64,000 nt of DNA from Coniferiporia sulphurascens (GCA_002794785.1 NBBA01000019.1:186001-250000), one strand, 5' to 3'. Positions 34,297 through 46,806 are shown, counted from the first letter of the stretch. Numbers and translations are program-made. Notes: generated by a model from the letters alone, not told the origin.

Positions 34297-36652
34297 ATGT
34301 CGAGCTCCAACTCTGTCGCGCTGTCCGCGATTGCTGGTCCGCCCCCATCCGTTGCTGAGCCTTCTGGTCAATATCTTGTTGTGCCTGGGACTCTCGACGC
34401 AGTAGCTGCAAGCGGTCCTTCCACGGAGCTCGAACAATCGTCGTCGTGGAAGGACAAAGTCCCACTTGATGGCATTGGAAACGTTGCAATAGGTGCTGCC
34501 AAGATCGCTGCTGCTGCTGCGCCTGTACCATGGCTAGGCCCATCTGTGGAGCTCGTCGTTGCTATAGTCAATATGTGTCAAAACGTTTCAAAAAACAAGT
34601 CCGTCGTGCTGAGGGCAAATGGTTACTTCCGCTCGCTAAACTGGCCTTAACAGAAATGCTGCGAAGAAGCTAGCCGAGCATTGCTCAAAACTTCTTGACG
34701 AGATTGCAAAGAAGCACCCTGACAATGCTGCTGTAAAGAATCTGCAGGTAGAGCTGGAAAGGTGCGCAATGCATGACCTTGATATGCTCGTGCTAAATTG
34801 TACCAAGTCTTCTAACGAGGATAAAGAATAAGGTGGAGGATTGGACGAAGTATAGTTGGTTTAGGGCCTTCGTCGAGCAGGAGACGGTCTCAGGTGCTAT
34901 TCTATCATTTCACGTTGAGATAGACCAGCTTTGTAGACGTCATGCGGTGCGTATAGCTACTTACGTCTCACAAAACTAAACTTATATGTGTCCATACGCA
35001 GTTTGTCGTGTACACGGAGATGATCAACTGGCAAACAGAGCATGCCGTCCAAATGGGGTTGGATCACGAGGAGCTCAAATCATTCCTTACTGACCTCACG
35101 AACGCCCAAGAATTGGAAAGAAGGTGCCGTAAGGAAGAAATTGCTGCCATACGAGAAGACTTTATTGCATTCTTCGCCCTCGTACAGACGGTAACACGGT
35201 GCCAACTATTTTAATTCGTAGATACCTGACTTTTACCCACCACAAAGCTCCTTTTAGATCTGAAGCGGGACCTAGGACAAAACGAGCCAAAACAATGTGA
35301 ATCGCTGGAAAGCAATCTATCTGCTATTTATCGGACATCGGGGGTGCTTCCTCCAAACATCGAACTTACCGAAGGGTTGACGCAAAGGAAGGACTTTCCT
35401 GAGTTCGGAAATGGAATGTTTGATATATACCGCGGTACATGCTTTAACGATGTCAACTTCCAATGCGCTTTCAAAGTAGTGAGGCACGTAAGTTTAGGAG
35501 GGAAAACTAGACAGGTGGGACCTGATTTCAGACTTTTATTGCATTTACTAACTTTCCCTGTGTAGCAATTCAAAAGGCAGCTTAAGCACTGGAAGTCAAT
35601 CCAAAACCAAGTGGACGGGGCCCAGGAAAAGAGGCAGAAGTTGTACATACTCCCGCTGATCGGCGTCATTTATCGCGACTACGGTCGAAGTCCTCTTTTG
35701 TCAGTTGCTCGCCTTTCGCAACAAGTTCCCGCTCATATCGTTGTCTAAAATTGCATACCTAGATGCCTCGTCAGCCCGTGGATGGAGAAGGGGAATGCTT
35801 TAAACTACGTCAAAGTCCACGAAGATACCGATAGGCTTGCTATGGTTTGTGATTCAAATCCCTGGAGGTCTCGGTGTTTGATACAAGCGTTTCCCGCAGA
35901 TTCAGAAGGTTGCTCTAGGAATAAAGGTTCTCCACACGCATATTCCACCACTCGCGCATGGTTATATCCGGGGGGCAAGTATACTCCTTTTGAAAAATAT
36001 ATAAACTGCCAAAGTGACACCCGTCTCGGGGACGTTTTAACTTGAAGTCAAACATTTTGGTCGACGACCTGGGAGATCCATATCTTTCCGACTTCGGGCT
36101 GATGAGGGTAACAGAGTTCGGCCTTCTGCGTTCTTTAAGCGTTCTCACGCGTCTTTAGATCGTCGAAGACGCCTCAGCGCAACCAATGGCTGCATCATCT
36201 GTGCCAAAAACAGCGGAATCTTCTAGATGGCTACCACCAGAGTTAATGGGTATACTAGGGCACGGAGTACACAGGTCCGAGGACGACCCCGGTCACAATT
36301 TGACTACAAAATCTGACATTTTTATGTTCGGCATGACCGTCTTGGAGGTTAGTTAATTTATCTCTTTCTCCTGATACACTACTTCTTCTGAGCACGTCCA
36401 ATTCAACCTTAGCTCATGACTGGCGAGCGTCCGTTTTATAAAATGAAGCAGGACCATTTCGTGACGATATACCGGGGAGAAGGAGGATTGCCGGAGAAGC
36501 CAAAAGGGGGGGATTGGAAAAGAGTATGCCGAAGGGGACTCAACGAGCACCTCTGGGAGTTTCTGGAAAAGTGCTGGGCTACCGACCCGACCGATCGACC
36601 CACAATAACCGAAGTGCTCGATTTTCTACCCTCAAGTAATCGTAGCATTTGA
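34297..36652 (+). CDS. MLKL-like gene A: helical N-domain plus pseudokinase, 594 aa
   Basis: Eleven exons: 34297-34598, 34654-34761, 34808-34946, 35002-35190, 35248-35514, 35566-35699, 35763-35844, 35900-35974, 36048-36107, 36159-36347 and 36413-36652. Residues about 50-245 are predicted all-helical, opening with APVPWLGPSVELVVAIVNMC, the pattern of fungal MLKL-type N-terminal domains. Residues about 295-590 form a TKL-like kinase fold: beta3 Lys322 (CAFKVVRH), SDFGLMR (Asp447), PPEL, TTKSDIFMFGMTVLELMTGE and CW..DPTDRPTI. The HRD loop is HGYIRGSN (427-434), so the catalytic Asp is replaced by Tyr. Intron 8 has a GC donor (GCAAGT at 35975). An alternative ATG lies at 34243. In animals and plants MLKL permeabilises membranes to kill cells; that role here is inference. 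Confidence 0.85.
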
Positions 36653-37589
36653 GAATATTTTTCGGAGCGTTTCCCGTTTTGTGTCTTCGCATTACGTGGT
36701 GGTGGTGGAGGCGATAGTGTCCAATCTTCGGCTCCCAGTGTCTGTGTTGAGTCGGCGGTCCGGCCCTGTAGTCATTAGGAGAGTATTAACGCAGTACGTA
36801 CTACTTCGCCCGAGGTCTTTTTTTAGTTCATACTATATGTACTCTGTAACTCTTCAGCATTTTATTACTTAAAATCACGCGTATTGTAAACTAATATTTA
36901 TGAGTTGGGAATATACTCTGAGGTTTCACAGGAAGGAAGAACTTCAAGAAGGAGCAGTGGAAAATCGGCAAAGTTCGCGAGAGGCTAGCCGACCGAGAAG
37001 ACAAGGTTCGCTTTCTATATTTGGAACGACTTTGGAATGCGGCACCCGCAGCCCCTACCTTTCGAGCGTCAACAATGTTCGCTTTCATGTCCACGGACCT
37101 TTGGTCGCGCGGGATTCGTATGAACGCAAATGCAGCCGCAAGAACAAGGAACGACAGACACAGCTGGTAGTGCGATATGAGTTCAAGAACAATCTCAACT
37201 CGAAGCAGGGACGGCTTTTTCGCACTGCATCTTCATGAGGCTTTCGGGGGTTTCGTACTCCGTCACGGAACTGCTTTCTTCCAGTGCGGCGCTTAGCTGC
37301 TCAACAACGAAAAGGAAAATTCTCAAAAATGATTCGAACTTATCATAGATTGTAACTTGCAGATATATCTGTTTTGTCAGCATTCTTTCCTCTGTCACTC
37401 TTCAGTTTCGATATTTCCGTAAAAATTCAAATAGTGAGTAACGTGTTTGGTTTCTCTTTCTGGAGCGTCTTCTAATTCCACAGATTGATAATCAATCATC
37501 AATGATATACAGTACCGCCTTCCGGTCTGTAGCCTCAAGGCTTCGTGCTCCATGACTCTTGCCCACCGTCGTTCGCTGCGTCCGTTGCC
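36653..37589. other. Intergenic region between MLKL-like genes A and B
   Basis: Open frames at 36900-37238 (+) and 37395-37649 (-) lack domains and conservation with the equivalent spacer of other copies. Nothing further is supported. Confidence 0.5.
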
Positions 37590-40157
37590 ATGCCCATACC
37601 CGCCTTCTTCTCCAGTCGACCAAGAGCGCGCCGTTCGGTATTCTCCCACTTCGTATCAAGCACGAGTTCGGTCGTGGTTTCCCAACTCATCAGACCTCGT
37701 TCGTCATCAATCGGGCCTTCTGCCAAAGTCGCTGCTACGCGAGACACCTCAAGCTTGATCGCTTCCGATGAACGCGCCGCGCGGTCGGATCCCACGCTAT
37801 CAATGCCGAACATTCCATGTACCGAGTCTCCTGTCTGTGTGATCCCCGAACCTTGTCCTCCGTATAGCAACAATGAGCCTGTAACGAGAATCAAATCCGC
37901 ACCGCCGGGGCTCGGGGCATACATCCCACCACTAGATTCTCTCGTGAACGTCGCCATTGATGTTGGTAAATTAGTGGGAAGCGTGGCGCCTGTACCAGGG
38001 CTTGCTCTTGCTGTGGATCTAGTTGCCAACATTTTGCAGATGTGCCAGAATGTTCCAAAGAACAGGTTTATTATCCTGATTATAACCTTGTAAATACCGG
38101 CTAATTCGGTTTTATAGGAACGGTGTGACAAATCTCGCGAATCGTTGCTCCGCATTGCTTGATATAGTGAAAGAAAAGCATGCCAGTTCAAATTACTCAA
38201 CTGCCGAGGTGATGCGGTTGGACCTGGAAAGGCACGTAAGATGCGACTCCAGGCACGCGTCTATTAATTTGTATAAAGCCTTCTAAAGAAAATCAAGATA
38301 AATATGGAAGAATGGGGGAAGCTCAATTGGTTCGAATCTTTCGCACAGCAAAGTGTGGTCTCGACGAAGATTTTGTCCTACCATACTGAGATAGACCAGT
38401 TCTGCGATCGTCATACTGTACGTAGACCTTTTTTCTCTCTTTATTCAAAGTACGGATTAGACTCAATATTATGTGTTCCAGCTCGCGGTGCACGTAGAGA
38501 TTCTTAATTGGCAACAGGCTCACGACAAGCAAGTAAGGCAGGATCGTGAGGAGCTTAAATCCTTCCTCTCTGACCTCAAGAATACCCAAGAGCTGGAAAA
38601 TAAATGTCGTAAGGAAGAGATTGGCGCGTTGCGAGACGATTTCGTCGCGTTCTTCGCGGTTGCACAAGAGGTAGCTCCTCAGAACTTCCGCCTCATCGTG
38701 TATTTCTGATGTTTTGCGAAGCTGCTTCTGGAATCCAGACGGGGCTCGACACTATCCGGACCGTCTAAACAATGTGAATCCCTCGAAGATAATTTTTCTG
38801 CCATATATCGGGCATCCGGAATGCTGCCGCCAGGCATGGAGCTCACCATAGGATTGATACAGATGAAGAGGGTTCCAGAGTATGGGAACAGCGTGTTCGA
38901 CATTTATCGCGGCACGTGTTTCAACGATGTGAACTTTCAATGTGCTTTCAAGGTAGTAAGGCATGTGAGCTTGGGAGACAAAACTCGGAATGTGAGACGA
39001 GCTTCCAATCCTGATGCGGGAAGCTTACGAAGTTCAACGTAGCGCTTTGACAGACAACTCAAATATTGGCAATCGATACAGAATCTCGCGGCTGCTGCTC
39101 GGACAAGGCAGCAGAAGATTTACGTACTTCCGTTAATTGGAGCCATACACAGTGAAAGTCATCCATATCCGTTCTTGTTAGTCGTTTGTCGCTCGCGCTT
39201 ACTGCTCTGCAAACCGTCGTTTTGCAATACTGACCGTTCGTACAAATTCCTCGCTCAGATGTTTTGTCAGCCCATGGATGGAAAAGGGAAACGCACTCGA
39301 CTATGTCAAAAGGACTGAAAATGCTGATAGACTCTCCTTGGTTCGCTCCTTTTCGATCTTCTCCTAAGTTAAGACGGATACAAATCCTTCTATTAGATTC
39401 GAAAAATTGCACTTGGTCTGCAGGTGCTGCATACGCATAATCCGCCCCTTGCTCATGGCTACATTCGAGGGGTAAGTGGTCTTTTTTCGAGAAGCCCTCA
39501 TTGGCTAACACATTCACTGGTGGGCGTTTCGAACTCGGTAGTCAAATGTCCTTATTGACGACATGTGTGATCCATATCTTTCCGACTTCGGACTGATGAG
39601 GGTAACGAATATCACATGTATATCATGTGTACACTGAATACTTACAGGTTTATTAGATTGTGGAAGATGCAAAGGCGAAGTCAATAGCCCCATCGTCGCT
39701 GCCAAACACAGCAGGATCTTACAGATGGCTTCCACCGGAGCTGCTAGGTCTGGTCGGTCTGGGAGGGTCTATTCCTGATAGCGAAAATTATGGCAACGAT
39801 CTGACCACGAAGTCCGATATTTTTATGTACGGTATGACCGTCCTGGAGGTCAGTCCCATCGATGCGTCTGGTTCCATCCATTAGGACGAATGGAGTTAAC
39901 TTGGAATATTTCGTTTATAGCTTATGACTGGCGAATACCCGTATTCAAACCTGAAGTATGACAATCAGGTGATCTTATGTCGCGATAGAGGAGAGATGCC
40001 TAAGAAGCCCGTAGGAAACGAATGGGAGAAAGCACGCCGGAGAGGTCTTGATGAAGATCTCTGGGGACTCTTGGAGAAGTGCTGGGCTAAAAACCCTGCC
40101 GATCGCCCGACCATAACCGAAGTGCTAAAGTCCCTTCCTACGAGCAATTACGCGTGA
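37590..40157 (+). CDS. MLKL-like gene B: helical N-domain plus pseudokinase, 655 aa
   Basis: Eleven exons: 37590-38065, 38118-38231, 38279-38417, 38482-38670, 38722-38991, 39043-39176, 39259-39340, 39397-39471, 39542-39601, 39657-39848 and 39921-40157. Every intron position and phase matches gene A. The N-terminal leader before the helical domain is longer (about 110 residues, Ser/Arg/Pro-rich). The helical start is APVPGLALAVDLVANILQMC. The kinase domain keeps the beta3 Lys (383) and SDFGLMR (508-512) but has HGYIRGSN at 488-495 in place of HRD. Intron 2 needs a GC donor (GCACGT at 38232) to keep frame with the other copies. Likely a paralogue from tandem duplication, with the same inferred cell-death role. 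Confidence 0.83.
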
Positions 40158-40769
40158 ACTTCTTCCTGACATTTCAATCCTTTGAGGCTTCGTGTCGCGC
40201 GGACGACATAAACTTGAAGACAATTCCCGCTGTCTCGGTCTTTCTTGCATTTGTATGGTTCTCATCGTTTGTGTTAAAGACTATCATCCTCCACGTGTCT
40301 TGTATAATATTGTAAATCCTATTTTACGGTATGCAAAGGTAACTGTGATCAGCGAACAAAGTATACTGTAAGTATTAAACAAATGACCAAATCAAACCGG
40401 TTTCCCTCTTCAAGAGAAGAACATCGTTTCCAAAGTTTACGCACACATACTGTATAATCCCATAAATTCTACCTTACATGTCCATGTTCACATCTAATCC
40501 ATACGAGGAGGACGCTTAAAGTCAAAATCCCGCCATTTCAGCTAAACTTGACGATAGGTTCGTTTTTTTTTGGAAAGGTGTGCCAGGATGCGTGTGTGGA
40601 TGTTACGGAAATGAAAGTTTTTAGATTACGTGTAGCGTTATGCTGGGAGCCAGGTATAGTGTGGACTGGCAGACGCACGGGGTTCTGGTATTATTACATC
40701 GCCACAGAGTAGCACAGAGAAACGAAAACAAGTACTATGGGCCCGCCAGTGATCGTTCGTAAACTACTT

Positions 40770-43700
40770 TTAATCATTCACAGCGGTAAACGGATCTTCC
40801 TCAGACTCTGCAGCATCGGCTGTATAAACCCCCTCTGTGGCTTCTTCGACGGACCCCATCAAAGCATCACGACCCGTCCAGTCATAGCATTCCGGTCCAA
40901 GCGCCCAAAAAGGCTTGAGTCGACGCACCGCTGAGAGTGAATCAGAGTCCTGGCGAGGGTGCTCTCGAAGAACGTGAAGGGAGGAAACAAGTGCCGCGTG
41001 GATTTCTTGCTTATCCACAACACTGTAGACCGACGCTGAGCAGCCCCTTGCGAAAATAGCGTAGCGAGGGTGCTCCTTTAATGTGAGGTGTCTTCCAGTC
41101 CGCTTCCCCATGGTGGTCGTCCTTACTCCCAATGGACTCCCTTTAGGAATCTGCGTCGCCCTATCTGGTGCGTAGTATTTGTCCAGCGGCTGGTAGGATT
41201 CTTGCACACCCAATTCCATAACGATTGTTATGTACGGACGCTCATCCTGACTCCCTTGTCGAGGAAAAAAGTCGATATTTCGTTCATCAATTTGAACAAG
41301 AGCTTCAGATACAGCCTTAACTCGAGCTTTGACTTGGACCAGAATCCCACTCATGCAAGACTCGCTAAGTTTTGACTCCTTTCCCAAAACGATCGGAATA
41401 AAAATGTCGATTGCTTCTTGACACGGATGACACTGAAAGGCCATGGCGCGAGCCGCTGCTGCCCAGCCACCTTCCGTCGAGATGATAGACGGCATCCCTG
41501 CACGTTGGAAATGCGTAAAACGGACCCAACCATCCTCGAATGCTTGCTCGAATGTCACCCCCCGGACCACATTATCGGGCAAATATTTGAAGATCCTTTC
41601 AGCATTTTTTTCCCCAAACAGCGCCCTGATGAAATATTTCACCGGCACGCTCCTGCTGTATATCGGCTGGGTTCCTTCTTTGGCGTCGTAATACATTTCA
41701 ACCGCTTTATCATAGGCCAGTATAAAGATGAGTCGTGCAACAAGTTCGCCGCGTTCGCCCTTGTCAATCAGCCCATTATCCAAAAACTTCAGAAGGATCG
41801 CAGATATGCTCCCTGCTTTTACCATAGCGCGCATCTGTTGGGCTGCCGCCTCGGCCAGAATCGGCTCGGACGGATAACCTGCCTTCAGCACTTCACGATG
41901 TGCAGGAATCGAGTAAGCCATCGCCATATGGCTTTGAACAAGGCTGACTGTAGCCACGTGTGAATTTCCCCGCGCCAAGTTGAGGTCCAAGAGAAGGCGG
42001 ACAGATAAAACGGCAAGCTCCGCATTCAGAGTTAATTGCGTCCAGTTCCAGTCCCCAATCAATTTGTTTCGAGCAAGCCTGATCAATAATGCACCATTTC
42101 CCTTGATTTGAGCGTTAAGTAGACTGGAGAACCTAATAAAACAACAGCAAGTTCAGATTGACATATTTAAAAATAATGAGTAAAGATCTCACAATGGCCT
42201 TCCGAATAAGCACATACAGTCAATGGTGCTGACCCCGTCCAAACTCACAGTACCAGACTTGAGAAACGGCCTTCCGTCGGACAAGCAGTCGAAAGGAAGT
42301 TCCGGAGGCTGGATAAAGCCTTCTCCATCTGTTACCCTCGCGGAGGGATGCATACGTTGCGGGGGAGCAAAATTTGTAAGACTAGAGTGAGTTGACAGAA
42401 AAAGACAGAAAACAGGCTGGTCTATAATGACATCCGTCGCAGAGCACAGAGATTGATAAAGGGAACGCGCTTCTAGCTCGTCATTATCGGGTCTGGGAGT
42501 AATGGTCAACTCGTGTGCTTCATCAAAATAAATCACTATTCGAACGCTTTTTCCTGTGTCTCTATATCCACCAGCGAGTTGGTCGATACGCAAAATCAGC
42601 ATCTGGACCCTTTCGCTGGTTTGTTTGCCAATGGAATCCGCTTGCTCCTTAACATCTTTGGCAGTAGGGGAATACCTGCTGACTGTCGCCCCGGTATTAT
42701 CTTTATTTTGCCGTTCAACATCTCCTTCCTGGTAGATTTGGGACAGCTTTAACTAAGCTTAATGACTCCATAAATCCACACACCTTCCGAACTACCTCAA
42801 CAACTTTCTTGTACAGTCCGTTTCGAATATTGTCACCCTCAAGGTGCGTAGACCATGCTTGCGCCACTTCTTCAGGAGTATTAACACGAGGAAGCTTTTC
42901 TACCTCCTCGAGGACCGTTGTGAATAAACCGTGCAAAAATTTGATAAAATACAAACGGGCTTTCTGCGGTTCCGACGGTGCTCTAACAAGTAAATTACGT
43001 ATGCTGTTGTCAGGAAACGGATATGCAAAACCTACAATACAATCGAGTTAGTTCAAGTTAAGCAAATGGTATGAAATAACAAACCATTGCTCTCAGTTTC
43101 GGAACGCAAATTGAGCGGGATAGTAAAGATAGTTTTCCCAGCTCATGTACAGTTCGTGATTTTCCGGTTCCCGAGCTTTGGACAATACTTAAACAGTTCG
43201 CGTAGGATCTCGCAGTACGAGCAAGGTTCATGGTGTTAATTGCTTTACGGAGCAGGAGATGTGTGTTGCCCATGTAGGGTCGGGTCCAGGCTTCTTCCAC
43301 CGCTGTTTACATCCAATTAAGACAAGGTCACTACCCAGGACAGCACAAATATGCCTTTTTGTTTACGGAAACTACAGTTAGTACAGCGAAAAGTAACAGG
43401 TGAGATGTGGCTTACTTTCTAACCTATCACGATCTCGGCCTCCACCTTCTGTGGCCTGGTCCTTTTGAAGTATGCCTGTTAAAGAAAAGGACTGCTCGGT
43501 CTCATATTTCACGAGGTTGAAACAAGAAACTCACGGAGGTTGCGAATCTTTCTGAACTGTCGGTTCTTGTAGCACTCTCCGATAAGCTCCCTGAGAGGGT
43601 CACCATAGTTCTTGAGAAGTGCAACTGTCTGAGGGGGACTCAGTGAACTAAGTCTGGTACAATTACTAGTAACGATTAGCAGTATATTTGTAGCAAGGAG

Positions 43701-43901
43701 CTGTTGAGATATGTTCGATTCGGCGATTCCGAAATCAATCAGTTGTTGTAACACGACGGGATCGAGCTGGGCATGTTCAGTGCCAGTGGCGAGGTCGTCA
43801 GATGTATCGGGGATGAACACCAGCGTGGGTGGCTCGGACCTCCTTTTCTGAGTCGATGTCACATCCACCTTGAAGTCGATTTCGCTCGCATTCCGCTTCA
43901 T
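40770..43901 (-). pseudogene. P-loop NTPase (Crinkler-like?) gene with a 1-nt frameshift
   Basis: Six exons: 43901-43535, 43475-43416, 43302-43085, 43031-42784, 42746-42193 and 42132-40770, about 936 codons if the frame were whole. Walker A is QSSGTGKSR, and a Walker B-like IVIYFDEAHEL follows. Near the C-terminus GILVQVKAR resembles the QxK centre of PD-(D/E)xK nucleases. Large P-loop plus nuclease proteins of this kind are expanded in Agaricomycetes and have been linked to Crinkler-type effectors; that label is tentative. In exon 3, near 43120-43130, HELGKL must shift frame by one base to reach IFTIPLNLR, and exon length (218 nt) is one short of what the phases need. It is either a recent pseudogene or a base error. 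An alternative ATG lies at 43991. Confidence 0.65.
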
Positions 43902-44121
43902 GGACGAGGAATTTGAGGCTGGGAGTGCAAACAGTCGATATGGAGAGTGTAAGACGAGTGACACGAGCGTGACACGCCGCACCGAATCCAATGACTAAGC
44001 AACCAATAGGAGTGTTTCTATTTTGACTTATCCGCGAGCATATAGCCGCCGAGTACGTGGCCTCGCCTCCGCTATAAGATCAGCCTCACCATGCGACCTC
44101 TTAATCGCATCTTTCTCCATA

Positions 44122-45938
44122 ATGGGCTCCTCAATGTCGACTCCCCAGCGTGAAGGTACCGCCCAGCCGTTGTCGTTGTCGTCGCCTAGCAAGTCGGACA
44201 CGTCGTCTTTCTCCGAGAAATCAGTCAACGAGCTTTCCAGTAGTCTCGCGTTAACGAGACTCGGTGAGCCTCTGTCCGACGACGGCGCGATTTCGCTCAA
44301 GAATGTCGATGGGTGGGAGGATAAGGCGGCGAAGGATCCCAAGATCCAGCTCGCTCGCACCATCCTTGTAGATACCGACTTCCAGACCGCGCTCGCGTCG
44401 CGTCCCGCGCGCATTGCCGACGCGCACGTCTTCAATCTCCAGCTCGACTTTAAGACAGACCCAATCACAAACCAGAAATCGAGCGGTCGCTGCTGGCTCT
44501 TCGCAACGACCAATGTACTGCGCTACAGCATTATGCAGAAGCTCGACCTTAAGGAGTTCCAGCTTTCGCAGGTACGAGTCTCCGTTTATTCAGTATTACT
44601 GAAGAAATCTCACAGGCACGCCAGTCCTACCTTTTCTTTTGGGACAAACTGAACAAGTCCAACTACTACTTGGAGCTGTCGATCAAGAACGCCGACCTTC
44701 CCCTTGATGACCGATTTGTGAACCACATATCGGGCGACCTCATCTCAGACGGCGGGCAATGGGACATGGCCGTCAACCTTCTGGAGGCATGTATGCGCGC
44801 TTAAGTTAAGAATTCTGTACTTACCTACTCACAGACGTACGGTGTCGTACCGCAACCCATCTATCCCGAGTCCTTCTCCTCGTCTGCCTCCAAGAACCTC
44901 AACACACTGCTCAAGCTCAAACTTCGTGAACACGCGCTTATCCTTCGCCGACTTGTCGCTTCCCTCCGTGCAACCTCATACGCGGACGAGTCGTCTATCC
45001 TCAGCACCGTGCGTGCGAAGAAGGAAGAGCTCATGTCTGAGGTCTGGACAATCATGACAGCGACCCTCGGTGTGCCGCCACTCCCCACGGATCGCTTCAC
45101 GTGGGACTACTACGATAAGGATGGCAAACCCAAGTCCTGGTCCGGCACTCCTATCGAGTTCTACAAGGCGTTCAGCTCGAAGCAGTATCCGGTACGCACA
45201 CTTCATCTAACTATTCCTGGAGTAGACTCTCATGCAGCGTAAATAGCCCGCAGAATCATTCTCTCTTATCAACGACCCGCGCAATGAGTACAAGAAACTC
45301 TACACCGTTGACAGCCTGGGGAACATCTGGGGCGGTCGTCCGGTCCTGTGTAAGCCTATATCAATTGCTTCTTGCACATATATCTAAGTATGACCTCCCA
45401 CAGATGTCAACACAAAGAGTGCTGACCTGAAGCAGGCAGTCGTGAAGCAGCTCAAGGCGGGTCAGCCCGTCTTCTTTGGCTGCGACGTCGGCCAGTTCTC
45501 GGATCGTACCGTAGGCATAATGGACACCGGCTTGCACAAGGCCGCGCTGGAGAACGCGTTTTCGATCTCGCTGTCGCTGACTAAGGCAGAGCGCCTACAG
45601 GTAAACGAATCGAGCATGACGCACGCGATGGTGATCACCGCTGTGCATATCGATGCTGCAACGGGCGCGCCTGTGCGTTACCGTGTGGAGAACTCGTGGG
45701 GTCCGGATCCCGGAGAGCGCGGTTTCTTCGTGATGACGGACGCGTGGTTCGACGAGTTTGTATATCAGGTCGTCGTACCCAAGGCGCTTGCACCGCATGA
45801 GCTTGTGAAAGTGTTCGAGGAAGGTGACAGTGTTGTACTGCCGCCGTGGGACCCTATGGTGAGCAGTAACATTCTTTCTGTGATACTCAGTTGTGAGCGC
45901 TTTATTAATGGGACTTGCCGTAGGGATCATTGGCTTGA
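44122..45938 (+). CDS. Bleomycin hydrolase-type C1 peptidase, 516 aa
   Basis: Six exons: 44122-44571, 44616-44786, 44835-45191, 45247-45349, 45404-45858 and 45924-45938. The catalytic Cys is in SSGRCWLFA (Cys124), the His in SSMTHAMVI, and the Asn in RVENSWG. The protein ends DPMGSLA, close to the family's C-terminal tail that folds into the active site. Bleomycin hydrolases (yeast Lap3/Blh1) are hexameric cytosolic aminopeptidases, also acting as homocysteine thiolactonases. Intron 2 uses a GC donor (GCATGT at 44787), which is the only choice that gives LLETYGVVPQ. A second possible last exon at 46031-46111 is discussed under findings. Head to head with the P-loop gene, 220 bp apart. Confidence 0.92.
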
Positions 45939-46806
45939 TATACCCTTACTGGTCTTATTGGTTCGTTGCGCGATAAGGAGTATAATGTAGTGTACTTACT
46001 GAATGTATGTTGTTACTTCTGGCAATGCAGGACGGTCGCTTTGGTGAAGGCGATACGAACATTAAATTGGAAACGGCGCCTATGAGTAGCCTCGCGGCCT
46101 CGCCAGACTAGCTTTGAAATTCTATATCGGGGCGATGCAGGTACTAGCGCATCGGAGCCTTTAAAACTCTAAGTTGGACCTTAACCATGACTAACACCCT
46201 CGTTACTCCTCACCGCCGCACCGCGAACTTGCTGTTTTCATATTTGCCTCGGAACAATAAGCTTATGGAAAGACAACAGCTCCAGGTAGAAAATGAGAGC
46301 TCTGGTAAAACTTCAATTATAGGGGAAAGGCGAGCCTTCAAGCCAGGAATTTCTGAATTCGGCGCAGGTTTGGCATGACGACCCGAAAATTTACTCTTGT
46401 CAGAATCTGGGATAAAACCGCCTTGTTTCCGGGTCGCCTTCGATTGTAGGGTCGGTGATGGCGCTTGTGCAACTATTAATATCTGCCGCCACAACTCGAA
46501 ATCACACAAGCTATTGTCAACTGACTACCTGGTTCCGGTCAATTCAGAGCTATGGCCGAAATGTCTTATTGCTGCTAACAGCTCTGAGATACTGGCATAC
46601 GATTCTGTACACCTTGTCTCACTCTTGTACCTTTTTCTCGGTCTATCTTTGGTTCGAACTTCGACGAGTTGAAACGTTCAAACAACAAATATCCTTATTA
46701 CGATCGGTTTATATCTACCTATTCATCTGGATAGACGCTCGACTCTAGAATCGATGCGAACTGCATCAATCTTCTTCGCTCATTCTTCTCACCCACAGCC
46801 TTTGAG
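45939..46806. other. Intergenic region upstream of MLKL-like gene C
   Basis: Holds a 27-codon open stretch after a good acceptor (46031-46111, the alternative 3' exon of the peptidase) and otherwise nothing supportable. Open frames near 46187-46748 have no family likeness. Confidence 0.45.

Noticed and set aside
36900..37238. 112-codon ORF between MLKL-like genes A and B
   Set aside because: No domain, no counterpart beside the other copies, poor codon texture.
46397..46748. Small plus-strand ORFs before MLKL-like gene C
   Set aside because: Overlapping short frames in AT-rich DNA with no homology or splice support.
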